Positions 6,584 through 14,279 are shown, numbered from the stretch's first letter. The stretch is DNA of 18,788 nt from UM-FILTER-36-13 sp964394835 (GCA_964394835.1 CAYMZA010000008.1:1-18788), one strand, 5' to 3'. The notes: a model not told the origin generated them from the sequence alone. Numbers and translations are program-made.

Positions 6584-8420
6584 TATAAAAAGTCTCTTTA
6601 AAAAAGAAAGTGAACACTTATTTTTAAAATGGTTTTTGTTTATAGCCATTGTTTTTTTTATTACAATAGCACTCTTTTTCTTAACAGACTATATTATAAA
6701 AACAAAATACAATAATATTTTTCTAAACGGTACTAAAATAAGTAGTATTGATATTAGTAATTTAACAATTGGAGAAGCTAGAGATAAGATAGAAAAACAA
6801 ATTGATTTTATTAATAACAAAGGATTTGCATACACAAGTGAGTTAAAAACAGTAATTATATATCCAAATGTTTCATCTATAGAGTCTATTGACACCTCTT
6901 ATCCACTTATTATATGGGACACAGAAAAAAGCTTAAATCTGATAAAACTATCACAAAATAATAACAGTATATTATCTAAAATTAAAACTTTAATAAAAGG
7001 AAACAGTTATCCATTACTATATTCTTGGGACAAAAAACAACACTTAGAAATTTTAGAAGATAGTTTTTTGGGATTACTACAAGAAAAAGAAGAAGCAAAG
7101 TTTACATTTTTAAATAATGATTTAAGTATAACAGAGGAAAAAATAGGTAGAACTTTTAATTATAGTAAAGCAATAGAAAAAACAGAAGATCAAATAAAAT
7201 GGTTGTTAAACAAAGATATAAACTTAGTTGTGAAAGAAGATGGTCCTTTGGTAACAAAAGCTATTATAACAGAGATGAAAGATATCATTTTAGAAACAGC
7301 AAATAAAGGAGGTTTGTTATTATTTCTTGATAAAAAAGAATGGTTAATAAATTCTCAATCTTGGCGCAAATGGCTAACTATAAAAGCAAGAGAAAATAAT
7401 AACCTTTATTTAGGTATAAACGAAGAATCGTTTGAAAATTATTTAATAGATAATAATATTAAAGATAATATTGAAACAGAGGTTAGAGATGCTAAATTTA
7501 AACTTGTTGATGGTAGGGTTGCTGAGTTTCTAAGTAATCGCAATGGTTTAACTGTAAACACACAAAAGACAATTAATAATTTAGAAGACTTAATATTAAA
7601 TTCAACAGAACTATCTTTAGAATTAGTAGTTGATATTGTTTATCCTAAAATTACAAATAATGATGTTAATGATTTAGGAATAAATGAGATTATAGGAATT
7701 GGTTATTCTGATTTTTCTGGTAGCCCAGTTAATAGAGTGCATAATATTAACGTAGGCGCTAATTCCTTAAATGGTGTTTTAATAAAACCAGGAGAAGAAT
7801 TTTCTCTTGTTCAAGCATTGGGTGAAATTGATGGTGAGCATGGGTATAGAGAAGAATTAGTTATTAAAGGAGACGAAACTGTTCCTGAATTTGGTGGAGG
7901 ATTGTGCCAAATAGGTACCACAGTATTTAGAGGTGCATTAAGTAGTGGACTTAAAATAACAGAAAGACGTAATCACTCATATCGTGTTTCATACTATGAA
8001 CCAGCTGGTACAGATGCTACCATATATAATCCTTGGCCTGATTTTAAATTTTTGAATGATACAGAACAACACATTCTTTTACAAACAAGAATACATGGTA
8101 CAGATTTATATTTTGATTTTTGGGGTACAAAAGATGGTAGGGTAGCTAGCACTACACAACCAATTATATATAATATAGTATCACCTCCAGAAAAGAAAAT
8201 AATAAAAACACTTGATCTAGCACCAGGAAAGGAAAAATGTACAGAAAGAGCACACAAGGGTGCTGATGCTAAGTTTACATATACAGTTAAGCCACTTAAT
8301 AAAGAAAAAATAGAAACTATTTTCTATAGCCACTATATACCTTGGCAAGAAGTTTGCCTGTTAGGCGTTACAGAAGAAGAAATGGACAACTCTACATCTA
8401 CAGAAGATGGTACAGAATAA
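6567..8420 (+). CDS. Membrane-anchored VanW-family protein
   Basis: A 617-aa type II membrane protein: a short basic N-terminus, one transmembrane helix (about 21-44) and a large outer region. The outer region contains repeats resembling the putative peptidoglycan-binding domain often found before VanW (about 55-370). The VanW domain follows (about 385-515, with GVLIKPGEEFSLVQALG and PEFGGGLCQIGTTVFRGAL), then a G5-like beta segment (about 530-600). VanW proteins occur with glycopeptide-resistance clusters and widely in CPR and Firmicutes, but their biochemical role is not established; an envelope or cell-wall role fits the topology. The start overlaps the previous gene, and ATGs at 6567, 6573 and 6576 are all possible. 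The stop lies inside the T-tract of a terminator acting on the other strand. Confidence 0.88.
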   Translation: MKMMVNIKSLFKKESEHLFLKWFLFIAIVFFITIALFFLTDYIIKTKYNNIFLNGTKISSIDISNLTIGEARDKIEKQIDFINNKGFAYTSELKTVIIYPNVSSIESIDTSYPLIIWDTEKSLNLIKLSQNNNSILSKIKTLIKGNSYPLLYSWDKKQHLEILEDSFLGLLQEKEEAKFTFLNNDLSITEEKIGRTFNYSKAIEKTEDQIKWLLNKDINLVVKEDGPLVTKAIITEMKDIILETANKGGLLLFLDKKEWLINSQSWRKWLTIKARENNNLYLGINEESFENYLIDNNIKDNIETEVRDAKFKLVDGRVAEFLSNRNGLTVNTQKTINNLEDLILNSTELSLELVVDIVYPKITNNDVNDLGINEIIGIGYSDFSGSPVNRVHNINVGANSLNGVLIKPGEEFSLVQALGEIDGEHGYREELVIKGDETVPEFGGGLCQIGTTVFRGALSSGLKITERRNHSYRVSYYEPAGTDATIYNPWPDFKFLNDTEQHILLQTRIHGTDLYFDFWGTKDGRVASTTQPIIYNIVSPPEKKIIKTLDLAPGKEKCTERAHKGADAKFTYTVKPLNKEKIETIFYSHYIPWQEVCLLGVTEEEMDNSTSTEDGTE

Positions 8421-8448
8421 AACAGACACCATACAATATGGTGCCTGT
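8416..8448 (-). terminator. Intrinsic terminator of the minus-strand small RNA
   Basis: Arms 8448-8437 and 8433-8422 pair over 12 bp with a 3-nt loop. On the minus strand the only irregular pair is G-U and TTTTATT follows. On the plus strand the same pair is an A-C mismatch and no T-tract follows, so the minus strand is favoured. It overlaps the vanW stop codon. Confidence 0.75.
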
Positions 8449-8577
8449 AAGAGCATTCGTACAATCAACTGTGCCCAAGAAAATCATTTCTTGGTTGAAT
8501 TTAGCCTGAGCCGAATTAAACCTAAAAAATGATCCCCATGCTTGTCGTGGACACAGTTGACTGTAAAAATACATTAA
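8416..8577 (-). ncRNA. Predicted structured small RNA, 6S-like architecture
   Basis: A minus-strand promoter (8584-8612) predicts a start near 8575-8578 and a hairpin with T-tract (8448-8416) predicts the end, giving about 160 nt. In RNA order, 8565-8552 pairs with 8473-8460 over 14 bp (one G-U). 8533-8524 pairs with 8492-8483 over 10 bp (one G-U), and 8522-8519 with 8496-8493, then 8517-8514 with 8501-8498. The unpaired middle is an asymmetric bubble of 18 nt (8551-8534) against 9 nt (8482-8474), with a 12-nt apical loop. A perfect 8-bp hairpin (8494-8487 with 8482-8475) competes with the apical stem. This outline resembles 6S RNA, which binds RNA polymerase holoenzyme. No SRP tetraloop motif or tmRNA reading frame is present. 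The function is inference; the promoter, structure and terminator are direct observations. Confidence 0.6.
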
Positions 8578-8583
8578 TAAAGT

Positions 8584-8612
8584 ATAATAGCACAAGAAAA
8601 CGACTTTGTCAA
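8584..8612 (-). promoter_or_regulatory. Promoter of the minus-strand small RNA
   Basis: TTGACA (complement of 8607-8612), 17-bp spacer, TATTAT (complement of 8584-8589). The -35 box shares five base pairs with the -35 box of the divergent rpmF promoter. Confidence 0.75.
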
Positions 8613-8634
8613 TAGGTATGTATTATGATATAAT
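8606..8634 (+). promoter_or_regulatory. Promoter of the rpmF-nusB/nudix-rnc operon
   Basis: TTGTCA (8606-8611), 17-bp spacer, TATAAT (8629-8634). The predicted start near 8641 leaves a 66-nt AT-rich leader before rpmF. Confidence 0.82.
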
Positions 8635-8706
8635 AATAATGTATTTCTTGACCATTGTTGTTTTTTTAGTTAGTATATTGAAACGTATTATTAAAATAAT
8701 TATTAT

Positions 8707-8877
8707 ATGAGTGTACCAAAAAAGAGAAGAACAAAATCATCTGTTAAAAAAAGAGCTTCACATTTTGCTTTGAAGAAGCAGCAATTAATTAAATGCTCTA
8801 ATTGTAGTAAGGCTATTTTACCACACAGAGCATGTGCATCATGTGGGTATTTTAAAGGTGAGAAGAAAATAAAATAA
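8707..8877 (+). CDS. rpmF: 50S ribosomal protein L32
   Basis: A 56-aa large-subunit protein, MSVPKKRRTKSSVKKR-, with the L32 basic N-terminus and a four-cysteine zinc motif made of CSNC (residues 30-33) and CASC (43-46). The length is typical of L32. It is first in an operon with the nusB-nudix fusion 4 bases downstream and rnc behind it. No Shine-Dalgarno is evident. Confidence 0.95.
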   Translation: MSVPKKRRTKSSVKKRASHFALKKQQLIKCSNCSKAILPHRACASCGYFKGEKKIK

Positions 8878-8881
8878 AATA

Positions 8882-9745
8882 ATGGCCAATAGACACCTAT
8901 CTAGAACGATTGCACTACAAAGCTTATTTGAATGGGATTTTACCAAAGGTAAGATTAATATTAAGAAAGCTATAAAAAGGAATAAAAAAGAATTTGCTCC
9001 TAATTTTGAAGATGAAAATTTTTCTTTAGATTTAGCAGAATCTGTTGTAAAGAATATTAAAAAAATAGATAAATTAATAGTTAAATTTGCTCCAGAATGG
9101 CCATTAGACCAAATTATTGCTACTGATCGTAATGTTTTACGTATTGGAGTATATGAATTAAAGCTTTCTTTAGACATACCACCTAAAGTAGCCATTAACG
9201 AAGCCATTGAACTAGCAAAAGCGTTTGGTGGTGATGCTAGTGGTAAATTTGTTAATGGTGTTTTAGGAAGCGTATACAAAGAAATGATGAAAAAAGGTGA
9301 AAAACAAACATTGTCTAGCCAGGGAGTAAAGGAAATATCTTCAGGTGGGTTGATATATAGAAAAGAAGATGATGGGTATTATTTTGTTTTAGTTTTAGAT
9401 GCGTATGATAAATGGACATTTCCAAAAGGTCATGTTGAGGAAGGTGAAGAGTTAGAAGAAACAGCGCTAAGAGAACTAAAGGAAGAAACAGGGTTAAAAA
9501 AATTAAAAATTATTGATTACATAGGAGAAACACAAGTAAAAGTACACAAGCCAAAAGAAAAACCATTTAGAAAGTTAATAAAATATTTTTTAGTAGAAAC
9601 TAAAAGCAAGGATATTAAAATACCAGATACAAAAGAGTTAAAAGATGTTAAATGGTATACTAAGAAGGATGTTTTAAAAACCTTGGGGTATAAGAATGCT
9701 GAAGAAATTTTTAGTAATGGTTTAGAAAAATTAGGCATAGAATAA
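8882..9745 (+). CDS. nusB: Fusion of transcription antitermination factor NusB with a Nudix hydrolase
   Basis: A 287-aa two-domain protein. Residues 1-138 are NusB (MANRHLSRTIALQSLFEWDF, then PEWPLDQIIATDRNVLRIGVYEL and PPKVAINEAIELAKAFGGDASGKFVNGVLGSVYKE), which with S10/NusE binds boxA in rRNA leaders. Residues about 150-285 are a Nudix hydrolase with a perfect box: Gly183, Glu189, Arg197-Glu198, Glu201-Glu202 and Gly204-Leu205. It should cleave a nucleoside diphosphate linked to another group; the substrate is unknown. The two domains are joined by a short hydrophilic linker (KKGEKQTLSSQG) with no stop or frameshift. It sits 4 bases after rpmF and 2 bases before rnc. A boxA-like sequence lies upstream of the 16S gene in this window (16998-17011). 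Confidence 0.93.
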   Translation: MANRHLSRTIALQSLFEWDFTKGKINIKKAIKRNKKEFAPNFEDENFSLDLAESVVKNIKKIDKLIVKFAPEWPLDQIIATDRNVLRIGVYELKLSLDIPPKVAINEAIELAKAFGGDASGKFVNGVLGSVYKEMMKKGEKQTLSSQGVKEISSGGLIYRKEDDGYYFVLVLDAYDKWTFPKGHVEEGEELEETALRELKEETGLKKLKIIDYIGETQVKVHKPKEKPFRKLIKYFLVETKSKDIKIPDTKELKDVKWYTKKDVLKTLGYKNAEEIFSNGLEKLGIE

Positions 9746-9747
9746 TA

Positions 9748-10443
9748 ATGAAAAAAGATTTAAAAATATTACAAGAAAAATTAGGCGTTGTTTTTAAAGA
9801 TTCTAAATTATTAAAAACAGCATTAGTTCATCGTTCATACTTAAATGAACATAAAGACTTTATTTTAGACCACAATGAACGGCTAGAATTTTTAGGAGAC
9901 GCAGTTTTAGAACTCATTGTTACTGATTACCTTTTTGATAATTATTCTGAAGCTGAGGGTGTTTTAACTAACTGGAGATCTAGCTTGGTTAATTCTGCAC
10001 AATTAGCTGCTAGATCAGAAGAGATTGGTATTTATGATTTTTTACACTTAAGTCGCGGTGAATCACAAGATACCAATAAAAAAGCAAGGAACTATATTTT
10101 AGCTAATGCTTATGAAGCTATTATAGGTGCTATTTATCTTGACCAAGGATATGAACCAGCTAGAAAGTTTGTAACAAGTAGCTTAATTAAAGAACTAGAT
10201 GACATTATAAAAAACAAAGAATATATTGATTCTAAAAGTATGTTTCAAGAAAAAGCGCAAGAAGTATTAGGAATTACTCCATACTATCGTGTTTTATCAG
10301 AATCTGGGCCAGACCATAATAAAAAGTTTGTTGTTGGTGTTTATATAGATAAAAAATTAATAGCTAAAGGAGAAGGATATAGTAAGCAAGAAGCTCAAAT
10401 TTCAGCAGCTGGAGAAGGTATAAAAAAGAAGGGCTGGTCATAG
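9748..10443 (+). CDS. rnc: Ribonuclease III
   Basis: Cuts double-stranded RNA, including rRNA precursor stems such as the one predicted around the 16S gene here. The 231-aa protein has the full family layout: a catalytic domain with signature NERLEFLGDAVLE (Glu44, Glu47, Asp51) and ANAYEAIIGAIYLD (Glu123), then a double-stranded-RNA-binding domain (about 160-230, FQEKAQEVLG and KQEAQISAAGEGIKKK). The position of Escherichia coli Asp114 is Asn120 here; to my knowledge this variant occurs in other RNase III enzymes. It starts 2 bases after the nusB-nudix stop. Confidence 0.95.
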   Translation: MKKDLKILQEKLGVVFKDSKLLKTALVHRSYLNEHKDFILDHNERLEFLGDAVLELIVTDYLFDNYSEAEGVLTNWRSSLVNSAQLAARSEEIGIYDFLHLSRGESQDTNKKARNYILANAYEAIIGAIYLDQGYEPARKFVTSSLIKELDDIIKNKEYIDSKSMFQEKAQEVLGITPYYRVLSESGPDHNKKFVVGVYIDKKLIAKGEGYSKQEAQISAAGEGIKKKGWS

Positions 10444-10474
10444 AGTTTATTTAACTTGAAATATATGGTAAAAT

Positions 10475-10502
10475 AATAGTGTCTTTAAGGCATTATTTTT
10501 TT
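10475..10502 (+). terminator. Terminator-like hairpin between rnc and smc
   Basis: AATAGTGTC pairs with GGCATTATT (two wobble pairs) around TTTAA and is followed by five T, then ATTT. The smc start codon is only 4 bases beyond it. A possible extended -10 (TGGTAAAAT, 10466-10474) just upstream could give a second transcript that starts inside the hairpin and so escapes termination. Confidence 0.55.
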
Positions 10503-10506
10503 ATTT

Positions 10507-13038
10507 ATGTATTTAGAAAAATTAGAAATTCAAGGATTTAAATCATTTGCTAAACATACAGAGCTTGTTTTTAATAAGGAATTAACAGCTGTGGTAGGAC
10601 CTAATGGTTCTGGTAAATCAAACATCGCAGATGCTGTTCGTTGGGTTTTAGGAGAGCAAAGCAGTAAAACTTTACGTAGTAAAAAGTCAGAAGATGTTAT
10701 TTTTGCTGGGTCTAATAAAAAAGGAAGGCTAGGGTTTGCTCAAGTAGATTTATATTTAAACAATAAAGATAAAGTTGTTGATATTAAATATGATCAAATT
10801 ATAATAACTCGTAAAATAGACAGAAAAGGAGATAGCGAGTATTTAATTAATAATAATAAGGTTAGATTGTTTGATATACAATTATTATTAGCTAAAGCTA
10901 ATTTTGGCCAAAAAAGCTATAGTGTTATTGGTCAAGGAATGATAGAAGGAATTTTAATTGCTAGCCCTTCTGATCGTAAAGAATTTTTTGATGAAGCTAC
11001 TGGAGTAAAACAGTTTCAAATTAAAAAAGACCAAGCAGTTAATAAATTAAATAATTCTAAGAAAAATTTAGAACAAACAGGGCAGATATTAATTGAACTT
11101 GAACCAAGATTAAGAAGTTTAACTAGACAAGTTAAAAAAAGAGAAAAAGGAGAAAAGGTTGAAAAAGAATTAAAAGAAATACAAACTAAGTACTATAGTT
11201 TTTTAAGTAATAATATAAACAAAGATTTAAAAAAACAAAGAAAAGAGTTTGATAAACTTCAAGAAGAAACATCTTTATTAAATCAAGAATTAATAGAAAC
11301 ACAAACTAAATTAGACCAAGAAGAAAATAAATCAACTCGTCAAGATAGATTTAGTGATTTACAAAACAAATTAAACAAATCTCAAGACGAATTAAATAAT
11401 TTATTAAAAGAAAAAACTGTTTTAGACGGTAAACAAGAATTAGGGTTACTTTCCAAGGGTAGGGTTGATACTGTTTGGTTAAAGAATAGGATAGACACAC
11501 TTATAAGGGGCATAGATTCTAATAAATTACTATTAGAAGAAAAGAAAGGTAAATATAATGTAGATAAGAAAGAAAAAGAAGAACTAGATATTAAAAAAGA
11601 AGCTATTGTTAAAGATTTTAATAAGCTAGAAAATAATTTGACACAACCATCAAGCGATATTAAACAAGAAGCAATTATTAAAGAGTTAAATGATATTCTT
11701 AAAAATCAAATAGTTATTGAAAATAGTTTACACGCACTAAATAGTTTAGATAACGTACCTTCTTTAAAGGAGGGCACTTCTAAAATAACTAAAGCCATTA
11801 AGATATTAAAAGAAAAATTACAGAACAGTATTAAGGGCGATGATTCTTGGCAAGAAGACTTTAATAAACTACTAAAAGTTAAAGATAACCTCATTATAAA
11901 AATCAATGAAGTCAAAACCAATATTGCATTGCTAAATAATGATATTTCTAGAATAGAAATAGAATTAAAAAATGATAATAATGAATTAATAAAATTAAAA
12001 AAAGAAAATAAAGACATAGATGATGTTTCTTCTGCTATTGTAAACGAACAATTAAATGATATTAATAAGAACATCTCTAATAAAAAGAAAGATATAGATG
12101 ATATTAAAGATAAGATAGAAGATTTTAATAAATCTTTAGAAGAAGAAAGAATGTATTTAGTTAAAATGCAAAAAGATCTTTCTAGAACTCAAACAGAGTT
12201 TAACATTAAGAATAACGAGTTAAACGATGTTAAAGTAGAATTAGCTAGAATAGAAACAAAAGAAGAAGACCTTAAACAAGAAATAATAAAAGAAATACCA
12301 AGTTTAAAAATACAAGAAAGTGATAATTTTTCACTAGACGGTGTAGACAACAAGATTGATAACTTAAAAAAACAACTAGTTGTTATAGGAAGTATTGACG
12401 CATCTGTTGTAGAAGAGTATAACGAAGTTAATGATCGTTACACTTTCTTGAAAGAACAAACAGAAGACTTAGAAAAAGCTATTAAACACTTAAGTAGGGT
12501 TATAAAAGGCTTAGATGATGCAATATCTAAGACATTTGATACTTCTTTTAAGAATATTAATAAATTATTTAATGAGTATTTTAAAAAATTATTTAACGGT
12601 GGTAAAGCAGAATTAATATTGAACATTACTAAAACAAAAAAAGATGATGAAGATGATGAAGAAAATGAAAGCATTATTAAAAGTTATGGTATAGACATTA
12701 AGGCAGTGCCCCCTGGTAAAAGATTATCTAGTATTAATATGCTTTCTGGAGGGGAAAAAGCACTTACATCAATTGCTTTAATTTGTGCTATTATTGCTAA
12801 TAATCCATCACCTTTTGTTGTTTTAGATGAGGTTGACGCAGCATTAGACGAGGCTAATTCTATAAGATTTGGTGAAATATTAGATGCTTTATCAAAAAAA
12901 ACACAGTTTATAACAATTACACATAATAGGGCTACAATGCATAAAGCTAAGATTATATACGGTGTTACAATGGATAGTAGCGGTGTTTCTAGGTTATTAT
13001 CAATGAATTTTGATAAAGCTGATGAAATAGCCGCGTAG
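10507..13038 (+). CDS. smc: Short SMC-type chromosome segregation ATPase without an evident hinge
   Basis: An SMC-family ATPase for chromosome organisation. The N-terminal head has Walker A GPNGSGKSN (31-39) and a Q-loop segment SYSVIGQGMIEG. The C-terminal head has the ABC signature LSGGEKALTS (about 746-755), Walker B and D-loop VVLDEVDAALDEAN (about 773-786) and the ITHN switch. At 843 aa it is far below the usual 1150-1200. Two Glu/Lys/Asn-rich coiled-coil arms of similar length (about 170-415 and 428-690) meet at a short segment, NSLDNVPSLKEG (about 412-423). There is no roughly 150-residue globular hinge with Gly-rich faces, and no Rad50-type CxxC zinc hook. Heads match SMC better than SbcC/Rad50. 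scpA and scpB are not in the window. Confidence 0.88.
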   Translation: MYLEKLEIQGFKSFAKHTELVFNKELTAVVGPNGSGKSNIADAVRWVLGEQSSKTLRSKKSEDVIFAGSNKKGRLGFAQVDLYLNNKDKVVDIKYDQIIITRKIDRKGDSEYLINNNKVRLFDIQLLLAKANFGQKSYSVIGQGMIEGILIASPSDRKEFFDEATGVKQFQIKKDQAVNKLNNSKKNLEQTGQILIELEPRLRSLTRQVKKREKGEKVEKELKEIQTKYYSFLSNNINKDLKKQRKEFDKLQEETSLLNQELIETQTKLDQEENKSTRQDRFSDLQNKLNKSQDELNNLLKEKTVLDGKQELGLLSKGRVDTVWLKNRIDTLIRGIDSNKLLLEEKKGKYNVDKKEKEELDIKKEAIVKDFNKLENNLTQPSSDIKQEAIIKELNDILKNQIVIENSLHALNSLDNVPSLKEGTSKITKAIKILKEKLQNSIKGDDSWQEDFNKLLKVKDNLIIKINEVKTNIALLNNDISRIEIELKNDNNELIKLKKENKDIDDVSSAIVNEQLNDINKNISNKKKDIDDIKDKIEDFNKSLEEERMYLVKMQKDLSRTQTEFNIKNNELNDVKVELARIETKEEDLKQEIIKEIPSLKIQESDNFSLDGVDNKIDNLKKQLVVIGSIDASVVEEYNEVNDRYTFLKEQTEDLEKAIKHLSRVIKGLDDAISKTFDTSFKNINKLFNEYFKKLFNGGKAELILNITKTKKDDEDDEENESIIKSYGIDIKAVPPGKRLSSINMLSGGEKALTSIALICAIIANNPSPFVVLDEVDAALDEANSIRFGEILDALSKKTQFITITHNRATMHKAKIIYGVTMDSSGVSRLLSMNFDKADEIAA

Positions 13039-13092
13039 TATTATACGGTTCTTTAATAAGATTATTGTTAATTCTTGACAAAGGAGGATCAG

Positions 13093-13329
13093 ATGTCAAG
13101 ACCAGACGAAGAAAAAAGCTCTATCATAAACATAGAGCAAAGAAAAGCTATTGATATTATAGTTGGGTCAGATGAATTAGATGGTATTGTTTTACATAAT
13201 GATGAAATTATTAAACCAGTAGAAATATTTCATTACAATGTTGGTAGAAAGGTTTTTAAGTTAGCAGATCATTCTGGTATTATTCGTTGGATTAAACTAG
13301 AAGACATAAAAGAATTACTTCTAAGTTAA
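13093..13329 (+). CDS. Small protein of unknown function
   Basis: I do not recognise this 78-aa protein. It reads as a soluble, mixed alpha/beta protein (RKAIDIIVGSDELDGIVLHNDEIIKPVEIF then GRKVFKLADHSGIIRWIKLEDIKELL). There is no signal peptide, membrane segment or cysteine. An in-frame TTG at 13075 would begin inside the ribosome-binding region; the ATG at 13093 is preferred because AAAGGAGG (13080-13087) lies 5 bases before it. It is monocistronic, ending in a strong terminator. GTTCTTTAATAA at 13048-13059 resembles the leader of the KAS III-like gene. Confidence 0.75.
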   Translation: MSRPDEEKSSIINIEQRKAIDIIVGSDELDGIVLHNDEIIKPVEIFHYNVGRKVFKLADHSGIIRWIKLEDIKELLLS

Positions 13330-13337
13330 AAAATAGG

Positions 13338-13369
13338 GCTCCTTCTATAAAGAAGGAGCTTTTATATTT
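13338..13369. terminator. Strong, probably bidirectional terminator
   Basis: A perfect 9-bp stem (GCTCCTTCT and AGAAGGAGC, ATAA loop) is followed by TTTTATATTT on the plus strand and preceded by an A-rich run that reads as a T-tract on the minus strand. It separates two convergent genes. Confidence 0.9.
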
Positions 13370-13372
13370 GGT

Positions 13373-14212
13373 TTATTGATTATACACACTATTAATAATA
13401 TCTTGGTTTTTACCAGAGCCTTTTAATAGTTTAAGATTAAAATTTCTTACTTTTTGGCATAATTTATCTTGTTCTTCTAAATTTGAGTCACGAAGCATTT
13501 CTATAAAAGTTTCAAAATCTTTTATAAAACAATTGCCACCAGCTCCCCTACCACCAGAGTCTTCTATGCCAGTATGACTTTTGCCTATTCTTGGGTCAGC
13601 AATAATTGCGTCCCTAATGTTTTTGTAATTTAAGTTATGTTTTTTACTTAAATCATATATAATGTTAAAAAATATTAACTTAAAATAAAGAAAAGAATTA
13701 TTACCATATTTAATTAGTTCAGCCTCTTCAGCGGGTATAATTTTACTATAAGGAGATTTAGGGAGAATACTTAATATTAATTCTCCTTTTTTGTATAGTT
13801 TTTTATTTTTTAAATCTAAAATGCCTATAATATTTCTTTGTGGGTTACGAGCATCATGAGCAGCAGTTTTTTCTGTTAAAAATTCAGGAGAATGCATTAC
13901 AAATATATTTGGGTATTGTTTTTGTAGTTTTTTAGTAGTACCTATTTTTATAGTAGACTTAATAACAGCTATCTTATTTTCACCTATTAAAGATAAAACA
14001 TCTTTTACAATATTATAGTTAAATCCTTTAGGGGTTGTTGGAGTAGGAACTGCTATAAATACAATATCACAAGTTTTAATTTTTTCTTTATTATCTTTAT
14101 ACTTTTCAATATCATACCTTACAATGTTATATCCTCTTTCTTCAATATCGTCAGCATAATTTTTGCCAATAAAGCCTTGCCCTATAAAACCAATTTTTAA
14201 TTCTTTTTCCAT
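13373..14212 (-). CDS. UDP-glucose/GDP-mannose dehydrogenase-family protein, short form
   Basis: Oxidises a nucleotide-sugar 6-OH to a uronate in two NAD-dependent steps if active. The 279-aa protein has a Rossmann motif GQGFIG (11-16), the family's HSPEFLTE (Glu110), AELIKYGNN (Lys168, Asn172) and GGRGAGGNCFIKD with the catalytic Cys228 and Asp232. All main active-site residues are therefore present. The usual C-terminal domain of about 100-130 residues, which binds the nucleotide part of the substrate, is missing: the protein stops about 50 residues after the catalytic motif, directly before a terminator. The gene is the only one on the minus strand in this stretch. A weak promoter may lie at 14243-14272. 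The sugar substrate is unknown. Confidence 0.85.
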   Translation of the reverse strand: MEKELKIGFIGQGFIGKNYADDIEERGYNIVRYDIEKYKDNKEKIKTCDIVFIAVPTPTTPKGFNYNIVKDVLSLIGENKIAVIKSTIKIGTTKKLQKQYPNIFVMHSPEFLTEKTAAHDARNPQRNIIGILDLKNKKLYKKGELILSILPKSPYSKIIPAEEAELIKYGNNSFLYFKLIFFNIIYDLSKKHNLNYKNIRDAIIADPRIGKSHTGIEDSGGRGAGGNCFIKDFETFIEMLRDSNLEEQDKLCQKVRNFNLKLLKGSGKNQDIINSVYNQ

Positions 14213-14279
14213 TTATTTATTTAATTAGTAATAGTATTAAATATATTATCATATTTGTATATTTTTAGTCCAGCCATAC

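Noticed and set aside
8460..8565. SRP (4.5S) RNA or a short inverted-repeat transposable element as explanation of the inverted repeat
   Set aside because: The apical region lacks the GGAA-type tetraloop and flanking conserved bases of SRP RNA. No target-site duplication flanks the inverted repeats, and the promoter and terminator fit a gene better than a mobile element.
8398..8595. 65-aa minus-strand frame over the small-RNA region
   Set aside because: It runs through all paired segments and the terminator, has no ribosome-binding site and shows no protein-like composition; the RNA explanation accounts for the sequence better.
12438..12674. Ser-rich frame opposite smc and other antisense frames in smc, trmD and the lamin-tail gene
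   Set aside because: These are low-complexity mirror images of coding sequence with no family match.
13075..13092. TTG start at 13075, or TTGACA there as a -35 box
   Set aside because: The extension is the ribosome-binding site itself, and no -10 lies 17 bp downstream of the TTGACA.
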